A DNA stretch of 8,455 bases, from positions 1-8,455 of the forward strand of contig JAGHTR010000180.1 in NCBI GenBank assembly GCA_018065205.1, read 5' to 3'. The DNA is from Candidatus Colicola caccequi. GTDB taxonomy: Bacteria; Bacteroidota; Bacteroidia; Bacteroidales; Paludibacteraceae. The notes beneath the pieces were generated by a model. That model worked only from the letters and a program-made list of their open reading frames with translations, did not search any database and had not been told where the DNA came from. Shown here one piece after another: positions 1 through 6,096 of the stretch (the stretch's first letter is position 1; each line of letters opens with the position of its first letter). Both the position numbers and the translations under genes were made by a program.

Positions 1-4
1 CTCA

Positions 5-811
5 GTGAAAGATATAATTGAAAAAATAATCGTTTCAATCTGTGGCTTGCTGATTTTGATATGCTTCCTTCCGAAGCATGCAGAATCAGCTGTTATGCAG
101 GACCCCATCCCCTGCAATACAGATACCTCTCTCACCCATTCACCCGCTCATCCACTCATCCACTCATCCACTAACTCACTCACCCCCTCTCCCTCCCCCT
201 CTCCCTCTCACTCACACTCTCCCTCTCCCTCCCCCTCCCCTCGTATCGTAGCCTATAACGGACGTCCATTTAGTTATAAAAAAGCCTTTGCTGACCGCAA
301 CGATAAACATCTGGCTGCGGCTGCCAAAATAGGACTAAAAGTTGGACCTGCCAATCGCGCTGCCGCCGAGAAAATGAGCGGTCAACTGCGCCTCATCCAA
401 TCCACACCTAACTACATCGTGGAGGAACTGACGCACTCACTCCCTTATCTCGTCCCTACCGCTGCTGCGCGATTAGACTCCATCGGTGCCGAATTCGCAG
501 ATATACTGGCGCGGAATGGATTACCTCACCATCGCTTTCGCGTAACATCCGTGCTCCGTTCTCAGGAAGATATACGGCGTCTCCAACGATGCAACTCCAA
601 CTCAATCCCAAACTCCGCACATAACTACGGAACTACTTTCGACCTGGCTTATTGGCACTACGAAAAAGTAACACAAACAACCGACTCCATAACTGACGAT
701 AATCTCAAACTCGTCTTGGCACAAACCCTGCTTAATCAACAAAGAGCCGGACATATATATGTTAAATATGAGGCAAAACAGAGTTGCTTCCATGTAACAG
801 TAAGAAACTAA
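5..811 (+). CDS. DUF5715 family secreted protein, M15-peptidase-like
   Basis: This 268-residue protein starts at a GTG. The first residues form a good signal peptide: Lys and Glu near the N-terminus, a hydrophobic run at about 8-22, and likely cleavage after AESA near residue 29. The frame stays open to the left edge, so an upstream start cannot be excluded. Residues about 40-79 are a low-complexity Ser/Pro/His linker. The domain at about 83-268 matches my memory of Bacteroidales DUF5715 proteins (LTHSLPYLVP at 142-151, VTSVLRS at 180-186, a C-terminal KYEAKQSCFHVTVR). The segment S204-A-H206-N-Y-G209-T-T-F-D213 fits the SxHxxGxxxD zinc motif of M15/VanY-type D,D-peptidases, and H263 in CFHVTV could be the third ligand. 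A periplasmic peptidoglycan peptidase is therefore plausible but inferred. The family call is firm; the activity is not. Confidence 0.85.
   Translation: MKDIIEKIIVSICGLLILICFLPKHAESAVMQDPIPCNTDTSLTHSPAHPLIHSSTNSLTPSPSPSPSHSHSPSPSPSPRIVAYNGRPFSYKKAFADRNDKHLAAAAKIGLKVGPANRAAAEKMSGQLRLIQSTPNYIVEELTHSLPYLVPTAAARLDSIGAEFADILARNGLPHHRFRVTSVLRSQEDIRRLQRCNSNSIPNSAHNYGTTFDLAYWHYEKVTQTTDSITDDNLKLVLAQTLLNQQRAGHIYVKYEAKQSCFHVTVRN
147..242 (+). repeat. G-free C/T-rich low-complexity tract with octamer and hexamer-like repeats
   Basis: There is no G on the + strand for 96 bases inside the DUF5715 gene. The left part holds three exact tandem copies of the octamer CTCATCCA (147-154, 155-162, 163-170) and a degenerate fourth copy (171-178). 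The right part (181-242) is built of CCCTCT/CCCTCC units and encodes Ser-Pro repeats. The complementary strand has G-runs at 183-205 and 221-240 that each fit a four-run G-quadruplex pattern. The tract forms the flexible linker between the signal peptide and the catalytic-like domain. Confidence 0.85.
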
Positions 812-814
812 ATG

Positions 815-842
815 CTTTTTTGCTAAAAAAGTAAACTTTTTT
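815..842 (+). terminator. Possible weak AT-rich terminator after the DUF5715 gene
   Basis: Two mutually exclusive hairpins lie just after the stop codon. CTTTTTT at 815-821 can pair with AAAAAAG at 825-831 around a GCT loop. The A-run plus GT at 825-832 can pair with ACTTTTTT at 835-842, and the T-run continues to 843. The stems contain almost no G-C pairs, so termination would be inefficient. The second hairpin abuts the -33 box of the next promoter. Confidence 0.3.
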
Positions 843-872
843 TGCTCAATCAAAAAAAAAAGTGTACCTTTG
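841..872 (+). promoter_or_regulatory. Bacteroidota-type promoter of the Na/Pi symporter gene
   Basis: TTTG at 841-844 (-33 box) is followed, after 20 bp, by TACCTTTG at 865-872, an exact match to the TAnnTTTG -7 box of the main Bacteroidota sigma factor. The spacer contains an A-run at 852-861. Transcription would begin around 878-882, leaving a leader of only 11-15 nt before the ATG at 893. The leader is A/T-rich with no Shine-Dalgarno sequence, as is common in this phylum. Confidence 0.8.
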
Positions 873-892
873 TACGCTAATTAAAAAGATAT

Positions 893-2599
893 ATGCAATT
901 ACTCCTACAAATTCTTACCCTATTCGGTTCAGTCGCCATGCTTATGTATGGTATGAAGGTGATGAGTGAGGGTCTGCAAAAAATGGCTGGTAGTAAACTC
1001 AGTAATGTACTGGGCACTATGACTACTAACCGTTTCTCCGGCGTATTAACAGGTGCTTTTATTACTGCAAGTATCCAGTCATCAACCGCTACAACGGTGA
1101 TGACTGTTTCTTTTGTTAGTGCAGGAATACTGACGCTTAGACAAGCCATCTCCGTTATCATGGGTGCCAACATCGGTACTACCTTTACCGCATGGATCAT
1201 GGTGCTCGGCGGTGGCTCTCTTGATATGCGCTTCATCGTCTATTTCGCTATCGTCTTAGCCGTTATTCTAATATACACCAAACGCAAAGCCAACATGGGT
1301 GAGTTCATCATCGGTTTGGCTCTAATGCTACTCGGATTAACTACCCTTAAGATTAACGCTAACGAAATGCACTTGGATGAAATAAAGGCAGTGGTAAACT
1401 TCTTCGCATCTACCTCATCCTATGGTTATGGCAGTTACTTCCTCTACTTGGTAGTGGGAGGTATGCTTACCTTTGCCGTGCAGTCCTCGGCAGCAATCAT
1501 GGCCATCACAATGACCCTCTGCTCCTCACATATCCTACCTATTGATATGGGTATAGCACTCGTCATGGGTGAGAATATCGGTACTACCATCACCTCCAAC
1601 GTTGTCGCCCTATCCGCTTCATCACAGGCTCGAAGAGCCGCTATGGCACACTTGGTATTTAACGTGTTTGGCGTAATTTGGGTACTCTGCATCTTCCGCT
1701 GGTTCGTAGGTACAATATGCAACCTGTGGCATGTGGACTTTACGCCGGGGCAGGTTCAAGATATAAATCCGGACCAACTAAATGCCATCTTGGCTACTTT
1801 CCACACCGCTTTTAACGTATGCAATACCTGCATATTAATCGGATTTGTTCCACAACTCGAAAAACTCGTTTGCCGCATCATTCCTAATAAGATTAAAGAG
1901 GAAGAAGGACAACTTAAGTTCATCACCGGTGGTTTGATGTCCACTTCCGAGTTCTCTATCCTACAAGCATGGAAAGAAATTCACGTCATGGCCGATCGCG
2001 TCGCTCGTATGTTAGGTATGTTGCGCACGTTATACGATACCAAGGACGAAAGCGAGTTCGCTTCTACTTTCTCTCGTGTTGAAAAATACGAAGGTATATC
2101 CGATCGCATGGAGGTCGAGATTGCCGGATACCTCAATAAAGTGGCGGATGGTCGACTCAGTGAACAGTCTAAACACGAAGTGCATAAAATGTTGCGTATC
2201 GTGTCCGAATTAGAGTCCGTCGGCGATGCTAACTATAACATCGCTCGCTACATTAAGTTCCGTCACGAAGGTAAATACAAATTTACTGAATACCAAAATA
2301 ATAATGTGGCGCATATGTTTGCCCTGCTGGATACAGCCCTGCAAAATATGGTTGTAGTGCTTGAAAACGTTAACTATATCTCGGATAACGACTTCATGGC
2401 TGCTTGCAATATGGAGCACGAAATCAATAACTATCGTGACCTGTTAAAAGCACAAAATACAGTCAATATTACCGAACATAAATACGAATATCTCATGGGT
2501 GTTAACTATATGGATATCATTAATGAATGCGAAAAAATGGGTGATTATATCATCAACGTTAATGAGGCCATTAGTGAACGTAAATGCCAAGAACAATAA
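893..2599 (+). CDS. Na/Pi cotransporter family protein with PhoU-like C-terminal domain
   Basis: This 568-residue inner-membrane protein has two Na_Pi_cotrans (PF02690-type) repeats. The first carries QSSTATT (62-68) and GANIGTT (91-97). The second carries QSSAA (197-201) and GENIGTT (226-232). These paired QSS and G-x-NIGTT signatures mark the inverted-repeat core of the SLC34/NptA/YjbB family, which moves phosphate with sodium. Membrane segments extend to about residue 325. A soluble helical region at about 355-565 resembles PhoU, with two E-x-x-x-D metal-type motifs: E441-SVG-D445 and E547-KMG-D551. The length is typical of bacterial NptA-PhoU fusions. It starts at ATG just downstream of its own promoter. 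In E. coli the related YjbB exports phosphate, so the transport direction here is not settled. Confidence 0.93.
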   Translation: MQLLLQILTLFGSVAMLMYGMKVMSEGLQKMAGSKLSNVLGTMTTNRFSGVLTGAFITASIQSSTATTVMTVSFVSAGILTLRQAISVIMGANIGTTFTAWIMVLGGGSLDMRFIVYFAIVLAVILIYTKRKANMGEFIIGLALMLLGLTTLKINANEMHLDEIKAVVNFFASTSSYGYGSYFLYLVVGGMLTFAVQSSAAIMAITMTLCSSHILPIDMGIALVMGENIGTTITSNVVALSASSQARRAAMAHLVFNVFGVIWVLCIFRWFVGTICNLWHVDFTPGQVQDINPDQLNAILATFHTAFNVCNTCILIGFVPQLEKLVCRIIPNKIKEEEGQLKFITGGLMSTSEFSILQAWKEIHVMADRVARMLGMLRTLYDTKDESEFASTFSRVEKYEGISDRMEVEIAGYLNKVADGRLSEQSKHEVHKMLRIVSELESVGDANYNIARYIKFRHEGKYKFTEYQNNNVAHMFALLDTALQNMVVVLENVNYISDNDFMAACNMEHEINNYRDLLKAQNTVNITEHKYEYLMGVNYMDIINECEKMGDYIINVNEAISERKCQEQ

Positions 2600-2630
2600 A
2601 TTAATCAATCAACAATAAACATTTATTATC

Positions 2631-3572
2631 ATGTCAAAAGTAACTGTTGTAGGCGCAGGTAACGTAGGCGCTACATGTGCAAATGTGCTGGCCGTTAAGA
2701 AGGTCGCAAGTGAAGTTGTTTTAATCGATATCAAAGAAGGCGTTGCTGAAGGTAAGGCCATGGATATCATGCAAACCGCACAACTCATTGGTTTTGATAC
2801 CGTTGTTAAAGGTGTTACCAATAAGTATGAAGAAACCGCTAATTCGGATGTTGTCGTTATTACCAGTGGTATTCCTCGTAAACCAGGTATGACTCGCGAA
2901 GAACTAATCGGTGTGAACGCTGGCATCGTAAAGAGCGTGGCTCAACAAATCCTGAAGTATTCGCCTAAGGCTATCCTTGTTGTTGTATCTAATCCTATGG
3001 ATACAATGGCTTATCTGACAATGAAGGCTACCGGACTCAAGAAGAATCGCGTTATCGGTATGGGTGGTGCTTTGGATAGCAGCCGTCTCAAATACTATTT
3101 GAGTCAAAAACTTAACTGCAACGCCCGCGACGTAGAAGGCTTCGTTATCGGTGGTCACGGTGATACAACCATGATTCCTATGGCTCGCTTCGCTACCTAT
3201 AAAGGAATTCCTGTTACTAACTTCATGACTAAGGCTGATCTTGACGAAGTCGTTAAGGCTACTATGGTTGGTGGCGCTACGCTCACCGGACTGCTGGGTA
3301 CTAGTGCTTGGATGGCTCCGGGCGCAAGTGCTGCTGCTGTTGTTGACGCTATCATCAATGACCAAAAGAAAATGATTCCTTGCTCCGCTTACCTCAACGG
3401 CGAGTATGGCTGCAAAGATATCTATATGGGTGTTCCTTGTATCATCGGTAAACGTGGTATCGAGAAAATCGTTAAACTGCGCATGACCAACGCTGAGAAA
3501 GAACTCTTCGCCGCTTCTTATGCCGCTGTTGCTAAAACAACCGGTATCCTCAAAGAGATCAACGCTCTCTAA
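2631..3572 (+). CDS. mdh: Malate dehydrogenase (NAD-dependent, LDH-like type)
   Basis: This 313-residue cytosolic enzyme catalyses the reversible oxidation of malate to oxaloacetate with NAD. In Bacteroidales it serves the reductive branch that leads to fumarate and succinate. The Rossmann motif is GAGNVG (8-13), and D33 at the end of the second strand indicates NAD rather than NADP. IPRKPGMTR (81-89) supplies the substrate-binding Arg83 and Arg89; Arg83 sits where lactate dehydrogenases carry Gln, so this is an MDH. SNPMD is at 120-124, D149 and R152 lie in the LDSSRL segment, and the catalytic H176 is in GGHGDT. The length is standard. It follows the transporter by 31 bp. I see no clear TAnnTTTG promoter in that gap, so read-through is possible. 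A strong terminator lies downstream. Confidence 0.96.
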   Translation: MSKVTVVGAGNVGATCANVLAVKKVASEVVLIDIKEGVAEGKAMDIMQTAQLIGFDTVVKGVTNKYEETANSDVVVITSGIPRKPGMTREELIGVNAGIVKSVAQQILKYSPKAILVVVSNPMDTMAYLTMKATGLKKNRVIGMGGALDSSRLKYYLSQKLNCNARDVEGFVIGGHGDTTMIPMARFATYKGIPVTNFMTKADLDEVVKATMVGGATLTGLLGTSAWMAPGASAAAVVDAIINDQKKMIPCSAYLNGEYGCKDIYMGVPCIIGKRGIEKIVKLRMTNAEKELFAASYAAVAKTTGILKEINAL

Positions 3573-3593
3573 GAATACTATTATTTAGTGTAT

Positions 3594-3630
3594 AAAATGG
3601 CAATTTCTATCCGAAGTTGCCATTTTTATT
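3594..3630 (+). terminator. Intrinsic terminator after mdh
   Basis: AAAATGGCAA (3594-3603) pairs perfectly with TTGCCATTTT (3617-3626). The stem can continue inward through a T-G wobble and TTC/GAA to a TATCC loop (3608-3612). The 3' arm runs into TTTTTATTT. It lies 22 bp after the mdh stop codon and separates mdh from the B12 operon. The stem is nearly symmetrical, with A-runs on the left, so it could also act weakly on the other strand. Confidence 0.9.
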
Positions 3631-3660
3631 TGCAAATATCAAAAATTCTTTGTAATTTTC
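3630..3660 (+). repeat. Upstream copy of a duplicated 31-bp promoter-like segment
   Basis: This segment matches 3715-3745 at 27 of 31 positions, including an unbroken 20-base identity (3640-3659 versus 3725-3744). It keeps the same promoter geometry: TTG at 3630-3632, a 20-bp spacer, then TAATTTTC at 3653-3660. The last base of the -7 box is C instead of the consensus G, so it may be a weakened or dead promoter. It overlaps the end of the mdh terminator. Confidence 0.75.
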
Positions 3661-3714
3661 TTCGTAAATTCCAGTAAAATTTTTATTAAAATAGCAAATA
3701 AAAGCAAGTTTTTC

Positions 3715-3745
3715 TTGCATATTCCAAAAATTCTTTGTAATTTTG
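3715..3745 (+). promoter_or_regulatory. Probable promoter of the B12 uptake operon (downstream repeat copy)
   Basis: TTG at 3715-3717 (within CTTG) is followed by a 20-bp spacer and TAATTTTG at 3738-3745, an exact fit to TAnnTTTG. The predicted start site, near 3750-3754, falls at the first bases of the cobalamin riboswitch, as expected if the leader RNA begins with the aptamer. A small inverted repeat, GCAAG-N5-CTTGC (3704-3718), overlaps the -33 box. The segment is a near copy of 3630-3660. Confidence 0.75.
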
Positions 3746-3747
3746 CA

Positions 3748-3950
3748 GTCGCAATTGGTAATGGAAGCAGGTGAAAGTCCTGCACAGACCCGCTGCTGTG
3801 ATTCTCTATAGGAATTGTTTGGTATCTATAAGTCACTGGATTGTACATAACAACTACTCAATCCGGGAAGGCTACAAACAAATACTGAGATAAGTCAGAA
3901 GACAACCTCTTGCATAAATGAATTGACTCCCTTCGAGGATTAGGGGCAGC
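3748..3950 (+). ncRNA. Cobalamin riboswitch (B12 leader) of btuB
   Basis: The aptamer shows the conserved cobalamin elements in order. GCAGG/CCTGC (3767-3771 with 3779-3783) encloses the GTGAAAGTCC core. Next comes ACAG/CTGT (3784-3787 with 3796-3799) around ACCCGCTG, ending in TGTGA. A TATAG/CTATA hairpin follows (3807-3811 with 3826-3830), then a GGATTG/CAATCC stem (3838-3843 with 3859-3864) leading into GGGAAGGC, and the B12 box AGTCAGAAGACAACC (3893-3907). P1 can close as GCAA (3751-3754) with TTGC (3910-3913). The expression platform at about 3914-3950 has CCC (3929-3931) able to pair with GGGG (3943-3946), five bases before the btuB ATG. This suggests translational shut-off when cobalamin is bound. 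The family call is near certain; exact edges and mechanism are inferred. Confidence 0.95.
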
Positions 3951-3951
3951 A

Positions 3952-6096
3952 ATGAGCAGTTTTGTTTTCTACATATTATCTTTGTCATTATGTCGTCTTG
4001 CCGCAACAAGGCGCACATTAGGTTGGTCCCAACGCATTATCTGCGTATGCCTATTCATAATATGTGTCCATCCTATATGGGCCATTCCTGAGCCCGAATC
4101 GGACTCTATTTCGCGCTTTTGTACCCTGGATGAAGTGACCATTGTTGCTAAAAAACAGACCGGCGTCATACCTGCACAATCTTTGGACGGAGAACGTTTG
4201 CAAGAACTATCTGCTCATTCTGTAGCCGATGCCATGCGTTATTTCTCTGGTGTTCAGATTAAAGACTTTGGCGGAGTAGGCGGCATAAAAACAGTAGATA
4301 TACGCTCAATGGGTAGCCACCACGTCGGCGTCTTCTACGATGGCATAGAGGTGGGGAATGCCCAAAATGGTACTGTCGATCTGGGCAAGTTCTCGCTGGA
4401 AAACATCGAAAGTGTTTCTCTTTATAATGGCCAAAAAACCGAATCGCTCCAGTCGGCCAAAGACTTTGGCTCGGCAGGCACAATCTATATTCGTACACGA
4501 AGACCTACCTTTGAACATGGCAAAAAATACAATGTCATTGTAGGTATGAAAGCAGGTAGTTTTGGATTAGCCAATCCATCATTACTATATGAACAAAAAC
4601 TATCTGAGTCGGTCAGCCTAAATATGAACGTTGAATATACGTATGCTACGGGACGTTACCCCTTTACGATTAAAAAACACCTTCCTAATGGCAGCGTAGC
4701 ATGGGATACCACCGGGTATCGTCAGAACGGTGATGTCAATGCTTTTCGTGCGGAGGCTGGACTATTTGGCTACCTCCCACATGGTAAATGGCATATCAAA
4801 GGGTATTACTACCAAAGCAATAAGGGCATCCCGCGCGCAATCATTCGTAATGTATGGACTTCATCGCAACGACAATGGGATAGAAATGCGTTTGTGCAGG
4901 GTGCTTTTCAATACAGGGTAGGCAGGCGATGGGAGATGCAAATCTCTGCTAAGTATGCAAACGACAAAATGCGTTATCTCAATCCGGATACCACGCTTAT
5001 GTATATTGACAATACATTTTTACAACAGGAGGTTTACATAAGTTGGGCTAATCAGGTGGAACTGTTTGATTGGTGGAATTTGACACTGAGCGGGGATTAT
5101 ATCTATAATACTCTTTCGTCTAATATGGCGAACTTCGTTTATCCTATTCGTCATACTGCTTTGGTTGCAGCGGCAACCTCGTTTCATTACAAATGGATAC
5201 AAGCCCAAGCCAGTGTATTAGGAAACTTTGTCCAAGATAGAATAAGCAATCATCAATCAACCACCAACAATCAAAAACCTTGTTTTACTCCGGCGGTGTT
5301 CTTGAGTTATCAGCCGTTATTGAAGGAACAATGGTTTATACGTGCCTTCTATAAGCAGATTTTCCGCATGCCTACCTTTAATGACTTATATTATACGGAT
5401 GTCGGTAATATAGCACTTAAACCCGAAGAGACAAAGCAGTATGATGTCAGTTTGGAATACTCAAAGCAGTTCACTCTGCACGATGCACAAGGCACAAAGA
5501 TTGGCTTGCATGCGAAAGTGGACGGGTACTTCAATCAGGTCAAGAATAAGATAGTGGCGATACCCAAAGGCAATTCTCAATACAGGTGGATGATGATGAA
5601 TATAGGATATGTGGAAATACGCGGTGTAGATGTGAATGCAGGTTTGGATTTCACATTCCCGTTATCCACAACATCTTTTCCCTTACATCTAAAAGTAAGC
5701 GGCAATTATACCTATCAAAAAGCACAAGATTTTACGGATTCCAACAATCCGATAACCTACGGCGGACAAATCGCCTATATACCATGGCATTCCTGCTCGG
5801 CTCTTGCTAACCTAAAATGGAATGGGTTAAGTTTTAATTATAGTTTCATTTATGTGGGTGAACGTTATCACAACTCCGCCAATATACCTGCCAACTACGA
5901 GCAACCGTGGTACACACATGATGTGGCTTTGGGATACCTTTTCAAAATACGCCCTGCCAAGAATAAAGTCAATACATCATTTGACATAGATACTTCGTTG
6001 GAAATAAATAACATTTTTAATCAGCAATATGACATTATCCTCAACTATCCGATGCCGGGTATTAATGGTAAATTTATCGTTAAGTTTATTATTTAA
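3952..6096 (+). CDS. btuB: TonB-dependent vitamin B12 receptor, BtuB-type
   Basis: This 714-residue outer-membrane receptor is placed directly behind the cobalamin riboswitch, which makes cobalamin or a related corrinoid the likely substrate. The signal peptide hydrophobic core is residues 29-43 with likely cleavage after HPIWA (A44). A TonB-box-like DEVTIVA lies at 60-66, the plug at about 72-185 (VFYDGIEV at 127-134, ending in GTIYIRTRRP), and the 22-strand barrel from about 190. Typical receptor landmarks are FRMPTFNDLYY (471-481), LKPEETKQYDVSLEY (489-503) and, near the C-terminus, NNIFNQQYD (686-694) and PMPG (700-703). No N-terminal carboxypeptidase-regulatory domain is present, which argues against a SusC-type glycan transporter. 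The start is the only in-frame ATG, but it leaves an unusual 28-residue stretch before the hydrophobic core. The gene ends inside the next gene. Confidence 0.92.
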   Translation: MSSFVFYILSLSLCRLAATRRTLGWSQRIICVCLFIICVHPIWAIPEPESDSISRFCTLDEVTIVAKKQTGVIPAQSLDGERLQELSAHSVADAMRYFSGVQIKDFGGVGGIKTVDIRSMGSHHVGVFYDGIEVGNAQNGTVDLGKFSLENIESVSLYNGQKTESLQSAKDFGSAGTIYIRTRRPTFEHGKKYNVIVGMKAGSFGLANPSLLYEQKLSESVSLNMNVEYTYATGRYPFTIKKHLPNGSVAWDTTGYRQNGDVNAFRAEAGLFGYLPHGKWHIKGYYYQSNKGIPRAIIRNVWTSSQRQWDRNAFVQGAFQYRVGRRWEMQISAKYANDKMRYLNPDTTLMYIDNTFLQQEVYISWANQVELFDWWNLTLSGDYIYNTLSSNMANFVYPIRHTALVAAATSFHYKWIQAQASVLGNFVQDRISNHQSTTNNQKPCFTPAVFLSYQPLLKEQWFIRAFYKQIFRMPTFNDLYYTDVGNIALKPEETKQYDVSLEYSKQFTLHDAQGTKIGLHAKVDGYFNQVKNKIVAIPKGNSQYRWMMMNIGYVEIRGVDVNAGLDFTFPLSTTSFPLHLKVSGNYTYQKAQDFTDSNNPITYGGQIAYIPWHSCSALANLKWNGLSFNYSFIYVGERYHNSANIPANYEQPWYTHDVALGYLFKIRPAKNKVNTSFDIDTSLEINNIFNQQYDIILNYPMPGINGKFIVKFII

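Noticed and set aside
121..242. Possible CRISPR-like or intergenic tandem repeat
   Set aside because: The units are 6-8 bases with no spacers and are translated as a Ser/Pro/His linker in an intact frame.
2600..2630. A separate promoter for mdh
   Set aside because: The 31-bp gap and the bases just before it contain no TAnnTTTG box with a TTG about 20 bp upstream.
2904..3365. A 153-codon open frame on the - strand
   Set aside because: It is a shadow of mdh, whose complete catalytic motifs leave no doubt about the coding strand.
2631..3572. Lactate dehydrogenase
   Set aside because: Arg83 in IPRKPGMTR is the malate-type residue at the specificity position. LDH would have Gln.
3704..3718. GCAAG-N5-CTTGC hairpin as a second terminator
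   Set aside because: The stem is only 5 bp and no T-run follows. It overlaps the -33 box, so it is at most an operator-like inverted repeat.
3639..3848. A 69-codon - strand frame across the btuB leader
   Set aside because: It is antisense to the promoter and riboswitch aptamer, has no family resemblance, and its composition is that of the AT-rich leader.
4259..4543. Overlapping short frames on both strands within btuB
   Set aside because: They sit in the conserved plug domain of the receptor, and their translations are Arg/Cys/His-rich frame shadows.
3952..6096. SusC-type glycan receptor with a SusD partner
   Set aside because: The carboxypeptidase-regulatory N-domain is absent, the length is 714 rather than about 1000 residues, the next gene is a beta-propeller rather than SusD, and the leader is a cobalamin riboswitch.
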